Translations under genes and position numbers: made by a program
Assembly: GCF_009604405.1 (NCBI RefSeq)
Contig: NZ_WEGK01000008.1
Span: 124,001-188,000 of the forward strand
Source: Nocardia macrotermitis
GTDB taxonomy: Bacteria; Actinomycetota; Actinomycetes; Mycobacteriales; Mycobacteriaceae
DNA: 64,000 bases
Direction: 5' to 3'
In this document: one piece after another, positions 1 to 7,054 of the stretch
Position numbering within the stretch: position 1 is the stretch's first letter
Layout: each line of letters begins with the position of its first letter
Notes under the pieces: generated by a model
Told to the model about the DNA's origin: nothing
Databases searched by the model: none
The model's input: the letters and a program-made list of their open reading frames with translations, nothing else

Positions 1-428
1 ATCACGGCGAGTACTACGCGATGCATCTGGATCTGGTGCCGCGCGCGGACCTCGCGGTGAATCTGGCCTATCTGGATGCGGCCTTCCTGCCACTGACGCC
101 GCTGTTGGACGCGGCCTGGCAGATCGAGGGTGTCTCCGCGGCAGCCGTCGGGCCGCGGCAGCGGGCGATGATGTCGCCGTGGATGGTGGTGTGCCGGGCG
201 ACCGAACCCGCGTTCACCGCACTCGGCGAGACCGTCGAGGCGTATCTGCGGCACTGGATCTCCCTGATGGACAAGGGAGTTCCCACACCCGAGGCCGATC
301 TCCCGGCGCGCGATCTGGCCAATCGGGCCAATCTGTTCAGCCCCGAGGTCGACCCGGTGTGGCAGCAGGTGACGCGGATGCTGGGCGTCGAGCAGTCCGA
401 GCGGGTGCGCATGGAGTTGGCGCGATGA
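1..428 (+). CDS. RCC reductase-like protein (5' end outside window)
   Basis: The frame is already open at base 3, so the true start lies left of the window; 141 residues and the stop are visible. I do not see a common bacterial enzyme domain. The order of short motifs resembles the C-terminal part of plant red chlorophyll catabolite reductase (RCCR, bilin-reductase fold): an LDLVPRADLAVN-like segment followed by YLD, then a SPWMVV segment, then an ANRANLFSPEVDPVW tail. This comparison is from memory of the family and is not a computed alignment. The stop overlaps the next start (ATGA at 425-428), so the gene is the first visible one of an operon that also contains a chlorophyll b reductase-like dehydrogenase, which supports a tetrapyrrole or bilin-type substrate. 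The substrate in an actinomycete is unknown. Confidence 0.5.
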   Translation, partial: HGEYYAMHLDLVPRADLAVNLAYLDAAFLPLTPLLDAAWQIEGVSAAAVGPRQRAMMSPWMVVCRATEPAFTALGETVEAYLRHWISLMDKGVPTPEADLPARDLANRANLFSPEVDPVWQQVTRMLGVEQSERVRMELAR

Positions 429-1342
429 GCGAACAAGCGGAACCGAGCCGCTGGCAGCAGCGCATCACCGGTGAATGGGTCGGCCGCCCTTCGCTTTTCG
501 ACCACGAAGGGGTGTGGCTGGGGTTCGAGGACATTCGCCGGTCCTCGGTCTTCGAGGACGGCAGGACCACGTACTACATGGACGGCGGGCTCACCGGCGG
601 CGGGCGGATGGCCGGACGCTTCGCGCTCGGCGCGCCGTTCGAATTCGGGGTGGTGGACTCCGACGGCGACCGGATCTACACCGGGCCCGATTTCTACGGA
701 TCCGGCCAGCCCTACGGCGGTTTCGTGGACGCCAACTACTACGGTCCGGGCTGGCAGGTCGCCTTGAACACGTGGAACCAGACCGTCGGCGACACCCAGA
801 TCTACTCGTCGGTGCTGTACCAGGGCCCGGCGATGGTCGGGGTCTTCACCGGCCTCTACACCCGCGATCCGGCCCTCGCACAGGAACGGATCGACACCGA
901 AACCCGCTGTGGTGGTGTCACATTCACCTTCGCGACCAAGGACGACAGCAGTTTCGCCGGTGATCTGGAACTGTGGTCGGCCGATCAGCAGAGTATCGGC
1001 AAGTCCCGGATGACCCGCACGATCGCGCCGCGCGACCTGCTCACCGCCGAGCACCACCTGACTCTCGCGGGACCGGTCGAATCCGATCTGCGGATCGCGA
1101 TACGCCGCGACGGCGCACGCACCTTCCACGAGGGCCCGGACGCCTACGGCAGCGGACTCGCCTGCGGCCGAGCCAATTTCGTCCGCCTGCACTATGCCGA
1201 CGGCCGCCGGTTGATCGGGCGGGAATTCATGATGGACGCCGAGCCCGGGATGGGTGCGGGGTCGACGCTGGCGGTGGCCTATCAGCTGTACGAGCACAAC
1301 CGGCTCGCGGTGGTCCTGCACGGCGTGCTGGAGCGGCAGTGA
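425..1342 (+). CDS. conserved hypothetical protein of RCCR/NOL-like operon
   Basis: This is a 305-residue protein that I do not recognise. It has no signal peptide and no membrane segment. It is rich in Gly, Tyr, Trp and Asp, with alternating short hydrophobic stretches typical of a beta-rich, possibly lipocalin-like, fold. Examples are YYMDGGLTGGGRMAG near residue 55 and a GPGWQVALNTWNQ segment near residue 105. The start ATG overlaps the upstream stop by the ATGA arrangement. Its own TGA overlaps the GTG start of the dehydrogenase downstream, so the three are very likely translationally coupled. Context suggests a partner in the same tetrapyrrole-like reaction sequence, for example a binding protein or hydratase, but no function can be assigned. 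Confidence 0.8.
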   Translation: MSEQAEPSRWQQRITGEWVGRPSLFDHEGVWLGFEDIRRSSVFEDGRTTYYMDGGLTGGGRMAGRFALGAPFEFGVVDSDGDRIYTGPDFYGSGQPYGGFVDANYYGPGWQVALNTWNQTVGDTQIYSSVLYQGPAMVGVFTGLYTRDPALAQERIDTETRCGGVTFTFATKDDSSFAGDLELWSADQQSIGKSRMTRTIAPRDLLTAEHHLTLAGPVESDLRIAIRRDGARTFHEGPDAYGSGLACGRANFVRLHYADGRRLIGREFMMDAEPGMGAGSTLAVAYQLYEHNRLAVVLHGVLERQ

Positions 1343-2106
1343 GCAACGTCGTCGTCACCGGCGGCACCCGGGGTATCGGATTGGGTATGGCCCGCGCGCT
1401 GCTGGCCCGCGGGCATCGGGTCGCGGTCTGCGGCACCGATCCGGCGCGGATCGAGGCGCTATGTGGTGAATTGGGTGATACCGCAGTGGTATTCGCCGCC
1501 GACACCACCGAACGCGCCGAGTTGCAAGCATTCTGGGACGCGGCGGCCGAACGGTTCGGCGGCGTGGACATCTGGATCAACAACGCGGGCGTCTCGCACA
1601 CCCGCACGCCGATGTGGGAACTCCCCGTCGAAGAAGCGCGAAAAGTGGTCGGCACCAACCTGATCGGCGTGCTGAACGGATGCGCCGTGGCGATCACCGG
1701 GATGCGGGATCGCGGCGGGCACATCTGGAATATGGAGGGCCTGGGCAGCGACGGACGGTCGGTGCCGGGCCTGGGCGTCTACGGCGCCACCAAACGCGCC
1801 GTCACATACCTCACCGACGCGCTCGCCAAGGAAGTTCCCGCCGGAGTATCGGTCGGGGTGCTGAGCCCCGGCATGGTCACCACCGATCTACTCACCCACG
1901 GTTACGACGATCCGGACGAATTGGCCAAGGCCCGCAGGATTTTCACGATTCTCGCCGATCCGGTGGACACCGTCGCCCCCTGGCTCGCCGAACGGGCCGT
2001 GACCCGCACCCGCAACGGCGCGCGGGTGTCCTGGCTGACCACGGGCAAGGTGATCCGCCGTTTCGCCACCGCGCCGTTCCACACCCGCGACCCGTTCGCG
2101 GCCTGA
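1339..2106 (+). CDS. short-chain dehydrogenase, chlorophyll(ide) b reductase (NOL/NYC1)-like
   Basis: This is a 255-residue SDR oxidoreductase. It has the Rossmann motif TGGTRGIG near the N-terminus, a NNAG motif, and a YGATK active-site Tyr-Lys pair. The catalytic-Ser region reads GHIWNMEGLGSDGRS rather than the usual ISS, which is the arrangement I associate with plant chlorophyll b reductase (GHIFNMDGAGSGG). The downstream SPGMVTTDLL and the WLTTGKV tail also match that family's pattern. The GTG start (GTGA overlap with the preceding stop) is the only start that keeps TGGTRGIG at residue 7. It probably reduces a carbonyl with NAD(P)H on a substrate handled by the RCCR-like neighbour. The generic SDR call is secure; the NOL-like subfamily is an inference from motifs. 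Confidence 0.85.
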   Translation: MSNVVVTGGTRGIGLGMARALLARGHRVAVCGTDPARIEALCGELGDTAVVFAADTTERAELQAFWDAAAERFGGVDIWINNAGVSHTRTPMWELPVEEARKVVGTNLIGVLNGCAVAITGMRDRGGHIWNMEGLGSDGRSVPGLGVYGATKRAVTYLTDALAKEVPAGVSVGVLSPGMVTTDLLTHGYDDPDELAKARRIFTILADPVDTVAPWLAERAVTRTRNGARVSWLTTGKVIRRFATAPFHTRDPFAA

Positions 2107-2137
2107 GCGACACTCCCTCGACCGCAGGAGATCTCCC

Positions 2138-2881
2138 ATGCCCGACATCCTCGGCTGGCGCGCCAAATTCGGCGTCCTGGCCCCCTCGACCAATACCGTC
2201 GTGGAAGCGGATCTGACCCGCATGGCCGTGCCCGGCGTGACCGCGCACATCGGCCGCATCCACATCCGCGATCAGCACATGGGCGACGACGCCGGGATGG
2301 AACGGCTGCTCGACCAGATCCGCGACGAGATCGTCGCCGCCTGCGAACGCGTGCTGACCTGCGAACCCGATTACATGGTGATGGGGATGTCGGCCGAAAC
2401 CTTCTGGGGCGGAGTCGAAGGCAACAAGCGGTTCGTCCGGCAGATCCACGAGGTGACCGGTTTGCAGGTCGCCACCGGGGCCGAGGCGTGTCGGCGCGCG
2501 CTCGAACAGAGTGGGGCGCACCGCATCGGCGTGGTCACCCCGTATCAGGCCGTGGGTGATGAGAATGTGGTGCGGTTCTTCGGTGAGCTCGGGTTCGAGG
2601 TGCGGCGGATCAGGGGATTGCGCTGTCCCACAGCGGTTTCCATCGCGCACGTGAGCGAGGACGAGTTGCGGGCGGCGCTGCTCGAGGTCGACGGCGACGA
2701 TGTGGACGCGATCGTGCAGTGCGGGACGAATCTGTCGATGGTCCGGCTGGCCGACGAGGCCGAGCGCTGGCTGGGTAAGCCGGTGCTGGCGATCAATGCG
2801 GCGATCTGGTGGATGGCGTTGCGCGACAACGGGTTCACCGATCGCATCGACGGCGCCGGATCGTTGTTGCGGGAGCACTGA
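2138..2881 (+). CDS. arylmalonate decarboxylase/maleate isomerase-family enzyme
   Basis: This 247-residue enzyme belongs to the Asp/Glu racemase superfamily, AMDase/maleate cis-trans isomerase branch. Seen: a PSTNT motif at residues 16-20, MGMSAETFWGG with Gly at 83, and QCGTNLS with Cys at 195. In two-base racemases both catalytic positions are Cys. Arylmalonate decarboxylase has Gly74 and Cys188, and this protein shows the same Gly/Cys pattern. The reaction is therefore more likely single-cysteine decarboxylation or isomerisation than two-base racemisation. It begins 31 bp after the SDR stop with a good GGAG box, so it may belong to the same operon. Its substrate is unknown. A closely similar paralogue lies at 4502-5245. 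Confidence 0.85.
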   Translation: MPDILGWRAKFGVLAPSTNTVVEADLTRMAVPGVTAHIGRIHIRDQHMGDDAGMERLLDQIRDEIVAACERVLTCEPDYMVMGMSAETFWGGVEGNKRFVRQIHEVTGLQVATGAEACRRALEQSGAHRIGVVTPYQAVGDENVVRFFGELGFEVRRIRGLRCPTAVSIAHVSEDELRAALLEVDGDDVDAIVQCGTNLSMVRLADEAERWLGKPVLAINAAIWWMALRDNGFTDRIDGAGSLLREH

Positions 2882-2889
2882 GCACGAGA

Positions 2890-2920
2890 GCGGCCCCTCC
2901 GGTAACCCCGGAGGGGCCGC
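2890..2920. terminator. bidirectional hairpin terminator between convergent genes
   Basis: A perfect 13-bp inverted repeat (2890-2902 with 2908-2920, starting GCGGCCCCTCCGG) encloses a 5-nt loop. It lies in the 45-bp gap between the stop of the AMDase-like gene (2881) and the stop of the convergent cupin gene (2927). There is no long T-run, as is usual in high-GC actinobacteria. Confidence 0.8.
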
Positions 2921-2926
2921 CGCGCG

Positions 2927-3820
2927 TCACTGACGGCTCGGGTTCGCCCACGCGCCGATCGAGGCCGAACGCACCGGTTCGATGAACTTCGGCGGGAGGG
3001 TGTCCGGGAATTCCGGGCCCCAGTTGGTCGCGTTGCCCGACATGGTGACCGTGGCGTCCTCGGTGTACCAGTCGACCAGATCCGCGTCGGACCGGATGAT
3101 CCAGGTGCAGCCCTTCTCCGCGTCGGCGGTGAAATCGCCGTGCCGGATGAAGGCGGGACGCCAGAAGTACGTTCCCGGCCACATGGTGCCGAAGTTGTAT
3201 TCGAAACCGCCGTCCAGGCAGTACGCCTCCTCGCTGCACGGGTGATGCGCGAGCGGCACCTCCCGCCAGCCGGGCTTGGCCTTGATCAGGCGGGTGTAGA
3301 AGCCGGTCTCCGGATCCCGGTGCAGCAGTTTGATATACAGGCCCGGGACCGGCGTGCCGCCCAGGTCGAAACGCATCGGGCTGCCGTCCTTCACGTCGAT
3401 CCAGGGCATCGACGCGGTGTCCAGCACGATGAGTTCCTGGTCGGGGCGCACGGATTCGCCGTTGCCCGCGGCGGGCTCGAACTCCCAGCCGCCGCGTTCG
3501 CGGAACAGCAGGATCTCCGTGCCCGCCTGGACCTCCAGCGCCGGAGTCCACACCCCCGGAGGCGCGGTCCAGTAGCCTTCGGCCCCGAGTTCCTGTTCGC
3601 CCAGGCGCACCCGCCCGGACAGCACATACCACTCGGTCTCGGCCGTGTGCACTCCGGCCGGGCGCGACCAGTCGCTGGTGAAACGGACCTTCAGCGAGGC
3701 CGAACCATCCTCCTCGTCATAGCTGAGGTTGCGCTGTTCGGCGCTACCGGTGGCGTGCCGGAACTCGGCCGGATGCCAGATCAGATCTTTTTCATCGATG
3801 AGTTCGACGTGCGGGCGCAT
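2927..3820 (-). CDS. bicupin domain protein
   Basis: This is a 297-residue protein with two cupin-like halves. The first contains an HTAETEWYVLSG metal-binding-type motif near residue 58 followed by a PPGVWTPALEV strand. The second contains a SEEAYCLDGGFEYNFG motif and a GTYFWRPAFIRHG segment. Such dicupins are commonly metal-dependent dioxygenases or isomerases acting on small polar or aromatic substrates; the substrate here cannot be read from sequence. The start ATG is chosen because an AGGAGG box lies 4 nt upstream; the frame stays open far beyond it, but without comparable signals. It is divergent from a TetR-family gene across an 81-bp region carrying direct repeats, so it is the likely target of that regulator. 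Confidence 0.8.
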   Translation of the reverse strand: MRPHVELIDEKDLIWHPAEFRHATGSAEQRNLSYDEEDGSASLKVRFTSDWSRPAGVHTAETEWYVLSGRVRLGEQELGAEGYWTAPPGVWTPALEVQAGTEILLFRERGGWEFEPAAGNGESVRPDQELIVLDTASMPWIDVKDGSPMRFDLGGTPVPGLYIKLLHRDPETGFYTRLIKAKPGWREVPLAHHPCSEEAYCLDGGFEYNFGTMWPGTYFWRPAFIRHGDFTADAEKGCTWIIRSDADLVDWYTEDATVTMSGNATNWGPEFPDTLPPKFIEPVRSASIGAWANPSRQ

Positions 3821-3850
3821 GGAACCTCCTGCGGCAGCGCTGTTTCCAAT

Positions 3851-3896
3851 ACAGAATGTAGCGCTTAACAATAACCAACACAAGATGTATCGTTTA
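3851..3896. promoter_or_regulatory. paired direct repeats in the cupin/tetR divergent promoter
   Basis: Two 17-bp direct repeats at 3851-3867 and 3880-3896 match at 13 of 17 positions (core ACARRATGTAKCGYTTA) and start 29 bp apart, roughly three helical turns. They sit between the divergent starts of the cupin (3820) and TetR gene (3902). A TetR-type operator overlapping both promoters is the natural reading. Confidence 0.5.
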
Positions 3897-3901
3897 TTAC
3901 C

Positions 3902-4471
3902 GTGAACAGACCAGGACGCCCCGCCGGACCCGCCAGTGAGACCGCCGAGATCGTGCTCACCGCCGCCCTGGAACTGATCCTCACCGAGGGCGCGGCGGCC
4001 CTGACCCCGCAGCGCCTGCACGCGATGACCGGGGTCGCCCGCACCACCATCTACCGGCACTGGCCCGCGCCCAAGGACTTCCTGGCCGCGCTCATCACCG
4101 TCGCGCCGCACCCCTCCCCCGCGCCCACCGGAGATCCGGTCGCGGATCTGCACGCGGAAGTCGACTCGCTCTGTGATCGCTTGCGCGACAAGCCCGTTGC
4201 GGCGTTCCTGAGCGCGCTGGTCACCGCGTCGGCGACCGATCCGGAGTGCGTGGAGCTGCGGCACCGGTACGTCGCGGATCTGCTCGCGCCCTTCCGTGCC
4301 GCGGTGCGGGCGGTGGGGGTGCGCGAGCGCGCGACGGCCGAGGAGATCGCCATGAGCATCGTGGCGCCGCTGCTGGTCGACACCTTGCTGCTGGACGCGC
4401 CCGCCGATCGGGAGCGGGCCCATCGCGCGGTCACCGAAGCCCTGAATCACCTTCCGGCCCAGGGACATTGA
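3902..4471 (+). CDS. TetR-family transcriptional regulator
   Basis: This is a 189-residue regulator. An N-terminal HTH (about residues 12-58) contains the recognition-helix segment ARTTIYRHW, typical of TetR/AcrR proteins, followed by an all-helical ligand-binding region. The GTG start follows the A/T-rich divergent promoter shared with the bicupin gene. The next gene downstream (AMDase paralogue) begins 30 bp after the stop with its own GAGGAG box, so the two may be co-transcribed. The likely role is local repression of the cupin and AMDase-like genes, relieved by a small-molecule ligand. Confidence 0.85.
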   Translation: MNRPGRPAGPASETAEIVLTAALELILTEGAAALTPQRLHAMTGVARTTIYRHWPAPKDFLAALITVAPHPSPAPTGDPVADLHAEVDSLCDRLRDKPVAAFLSALVTASATDPECVELRHRYVADLLAPFRAAVRAVGVRERATAEEIAMSIVAPLLVDTLLLDAPADRERAHRAVTEALNHLPAQGH

Positions 4472-4501
4472 CCTGGTCGTCCCTATCTCGAGGAGTTCGA
4501 C

Positions 4502-5245
4502 ATGACCAATATCGTGGGACCCCGCGCCGTCTTCGGCGTGATCGTACCCAGCACGAATACCGTTGTGGAGCACGACTATTGGCGTGCCGGGGTGCCCGGG
4601 GTGAGCTATCGCGCGGGGTCGATGTACATCCCGGATCCGGTGATGGGCAACGACGACGACTTCCGGGCGCTGCTGGGGCAGATCCGCGCGTCCATCGAGA
4701 CCGCCGTCCGCGACGCGCTCACCGCCGAACCCGATCGCATGGTGATGGGCATGTCCGCCGAGACGTTCTGGGGTGGCGTGGAGGGTAACGCGGCATTCGA
4801 GAAGCGGCTGCGCGACCGTACCGGCCTGCCGGTGACGACCGGGGCCAGTTCGTGCCGAGCGGCGTTGCACGCGTTGGGATGTCGGCGGATCTCGGTGTTC
4901 TCGCCGTATCAGCCGATCGCCGACGAACAGGTCGGCACGTTCTTCCGTGAGGCCGGATTCGAGGTCGCCGCGATCACCGGGCTGCGCTGCCCGACCGCGA
5001 TGGATATCGCCCGGGTCGCACCCGACCCGTTGCGCGCGCTGGTCGCGGAGCTGGACGGGCCGGATGTGGAGGCCATCGTGCAGGTCGGCACGAATCTGTC
5101 CTTCGTCGCTACCGCCGACGAACTCGAACGCGAGCTGGGTAAACCGGTGATCGCGATCAATGCCGCGACGCTCTGGCATGCGTTGCGCGAGCACGGTATC
5201 GACGATCGCGTCGAGGGCGCCGGACAGCTGCTGCGCGAGCACTGA
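4502..5245 (+). CDS. AMDase/maleate isomerase-family paralogue lacking the catalytic Cys
   Basis: At 247 residues it aligns without gaps to the paralogue at 2138-2881, sharing PSTNT (16-20), MGMSAETFWGG (Gly83) and the C-terminal GAGQLLREH ending. The position equivalent to catalytic Cys195 is Val (QVGTNLS, codon GTC instead of TGC). By family knowledge the Cys188 equivalent is the essential acid/base in arylmalonate decarboxylase, so this copy should be inactive in that chemistry. Otherwise it uses another residue, or acts as a partner or sensor. A GAGGAG box lies 7 nt upstream of the ATG. It follows the TetR gene on the same strand. Confidence 0.8.
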   Translation: MTNIVGPRAVFGVIVPSTNTVVEHDYWRAGVPGVSYRAGSMYIPDPVMGNDDDFRALLGQIRASIETAVRDALTAEPDRMVMGMSAETFWGGVEGNAAFEKRLRDRTGLPVTTGASSCRAALHALGCRRISVFSPYQPIADEQVGTFFREAGFEVAAITGLRCPTAMDIARVAPDPLRALVAELDGPDVEAIVQVGTNLSFVATADELERELGKPVIAINAATLWHALREHGIDDRVEGAGQLLREH

Positions 5246-5305
5246 GATTTCCGGGTCGACCGGATTCCACTTCCACCTCCCCATGTGCGCGTGTACGTCG
5301 TACAA

Positions 5306-5340
5306 TTTCCTCATACGGAACACCGTTTTGTATGAGGAAA
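5306..5340. promoter_or_regulatory. 11-bp perfect inverted repeat upstream of secreted hydrolase
   Basis: TTTCCTCATAC (5306-5316) is repeated in inverted orientation at 5330-5340 with 13 nt between. It lies in the 183-bp gap between the AMDase paralogue and the secreted hydrolase gene, about 90 bp before the latter. It has no U-tract and is not very G+C-rich, so an operator is more likely than a terminator. The cognate regulator is unknown. Confidence 0.45.
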
Positions 5341-5428
5341 CACACCGGTGACGATGTGACACTGTCTCCGGCACGCTCGGCGCAGGCAGTCATTCTCGGA
5401 AACCGCCTGTCCCGCATGTGGAGTCGCG

Positions 5429-6373
5429 ATGATCCTGCGCAATTCGACCCTGATCGTCCTCACCACGGCGTGCGTCACCGCCGCCGGATTCACCCCCGCC
5501 GTCGCCGATACCGGCCGATTATCCGGCTCGATCGATCTGCCCTGCGCCGCCAGCGTCCTGCGTCAGGACGCGGCCTGGTATCTCCCGCCCGGCACACCCC
5601 GCGGCCTGGTCTGGCTCCAACACGGTTTCGCCCGCACCGCGACCGACGTCGCGGACCTGGCCCGAACTCTCTCCGCCGCAGGCTATCTCGTCTTCACCCC
5701 CACCCTGCCGTTTCTGAACGCGCACGGCTGCACCCTGCAGAACCTCGGCGACAACACCCCGTTCCTCGACCGGGTCGCCCAATTGTTCGGCACCGCAACC
5801 GATCCCACCGGCCCCCTCGCCACCGCCCTGGCCGCGGCGGCCACCCGCACCGGAGTCACCCCGCCCGCGATCCCGCACCGCTATGTCTTCATCGGCCACT
5901 CAGCCGGAGCCGAAGCCGTCGAATACGTCGCCCACCGCCTGCACACCACCTACCCGGCCACCTGGCCGAACCTCCGCGGCCTCATCCTGCTGGACCCCGT
6001 CAAATCCTTCCTCGGCGCCAACACCGACACCGCCCTCACCGACCTGTCCCCCACCCCCTTACCGATCCTCACCATCTCCGGCCCACCCGCCCCCTGCAAC
6101 AACTTCGGCACCGGCACCACCGCGCTGCGAACCGACCTCCACCGCCCCCTCCTCGGCGTACGCCTCACCACCGGCGAACACACCGACGCCGAAGGCCCCA
6201 GCACCGACCTGCTGGCCGAATCACTCTGCGGCACACCCCAACCCGCCAACACCACCACCCTGCAACAACTCGCCGTCCGCTGGACCACCCAATATTTCGC
6301 CGGAACCACCGACTACCTCCCCCGGTCCCCAGCTCCCGAATCAGCACCCTTCCAGGTACTCACCGGGACGTAG
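5429..6373 (+). CDS. secreted alpha/beta hydrolase
   Basis: This is a 314-residue protein with an N-terminal signal peptide (a short Arg-containing n-region, a hydrophobic stretch TLIVLTTACVTAAG, and a likely cleavage after AVA or ADT). The mature part is an alpha/beta hydrolase. LVWLQHGFART near residue 60 provides the oxyanion-type HG motif, and FIGHSAGAEA near residue 154 is the nucleophile elbow GHSAG. An LDP segment and the late GEHTD could supply the acid and His. Exported serine hydrolases of this type act on esters or lipids; the substrate is not evident. No obvious operon partner: it lies between an inverted repeat and the TetR-P450 pair. Confidence 0.75.
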   Translation: MILRNSTLIVLTTACVTAAGFTPAVADTGRLSGSIDLPCAASVLRQDAAWYLPPGTPRGLVWLQHGFARTATDVADLARTLSAAGYLVFTPTLPFLNAHGCTLQNLGDNTPFLDRVAQLFGTATDPTGPLATALAAAATRTGVTPPAIPHRYVFIGHSAGAEAVEYVAHRLHTTYPATWPNLRGLILLDPVKSFLGANTDTALTDLSPTPLPILTISGPPAPCNNFGTGTTALRTDLHRPLLGVRLTTGEHTDAEGPSTDLLAESLCGTPQPANTTTLQQLAVRWTTQYFAGTTDYLPRSPAPESAPFQVLTGT

Positions 6374-6424
6374 TCGTCGCCGCCCGAAACTGCCCCTTGC
6401 GCTCTCCAACAGCCCAAACATACG

Positions 6425-6439
6425 ATTGGTATATCCAAA
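6425..6439. promoter_or_regulatory. possible TetR operator, imperfect palindrome
   Basis: The element TTGG-TATAT-CCAA (6426-6438) lies about 20 bp upstream of the TetR start and is flanked by A/T-rich sequence. It resembles the GntR-type boxes at 13.9-16.2 kb but has a 5-nt rather than a 4-nt spacer. It is therefore listed separately as a probable autoregulatory site of the adjacent TetR gene. Confidence 0.3.
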
Positions 6440-6460
6440 CAGGTGATTGGGGAAGCCGAA

Positions 6461-7054
6461 GTGGACAGTACTCGGGAGCGGATCGTCGCCGCGGCGTTGC
6501 GGTTGTTCGCCGAACAGGGGTATGCGTCGACCAGCGTCGCGGCCATCGAGGAGGCAGCGGGGCTGTCGCCGCGGTCCGGGGCGCTGTACACGCACTTCGC
6601 ATCCAAGGAGAAGGTGCTCGCGGCCGCGGTCGAGGCGGCTATCACGTTGGCGGAGACCGGATTCGCGCTGGCGCCGATGTTTCCGCTCGGAGATCTGCGC
6701 GCCGAACTGGTGCTGGTCGCGCGGGGTTCGCTGCTGCTGATGTCCAACTGGGGCAACCTGATTCGGGTCATGATGAAGGAGTCCGAGCAGTTTCCCGAGG
6801 TGATGACCCAGGCGCGGGAGCGATTGTTCAGCCCGTCCTACACCTATCTCGCGGGCTGGCTGACCGAGCGGGCCGCGCAGGAGCAGTTGCCCGAACGCGA
6901 TTTCGAGGCGATGACCACCATCTGGCTGGGCGCGATCGAGAACTTCTGGGTGATGACGAACGTCTATCGCCACCGCCCGCTCGGCACCACCGACGATCGC
7001 TTCGTCGAGGAATGGGTGGATTCACTACTGACCGCACTGGGGGCGAAACCATGA
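6461..7054 (+). CDS. TetR-family transcriptional regulator
   Basis: This is a regulator of 197 residues from the GTG at 6461. The N-terminal HTH contains IVAAALRLFAEQGY and the recognition segment SGALYTHFASKE, both classic TetR features; the rest is helical. A start six codons earlier (GTG 6443) is possible but has no ribosome-binding box, whereas GGGGAA precedes 6461. The stop overlaps the ATG of the P450 gene (ATGA), so the two are translationally coupled. It probably controls the P450 and itself through the palindrome just upstream. Confidence 0.8.
   Translation: MDSTRERIVAAALRLFAEQGYASTSVAAIEEAAGLSPRSGALYTHFASKEKVLAAAVEAAITLAETGFALAPMFPLGDLRAELVLVARGSLLLMSNWGNLIRVMMKESEQFPEVMTQARERLFSPSYTYLAGWLTERAAQEQLPERDFEAMTTIWLGAIENFWVMTNVYRHRPLGTTDDRFVEEWVDSLLTALGAKP

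Noticed and set aside
3821..5374. Upstream extension of the bicupin frame
   Set aside because: Runs opposite the TetR and AMDase paralogue genes; the ATG at 3820 has an excellent AGGAGG box.
5332..7050. Long upstream extension of the P450 reading frame
   Set aside because: Overlaps the secreted hydrolase and TetR genes in another frame; the P450 N-terminus MTYSFDFNDP at 7051 is typical and coupled to the TetR stop.
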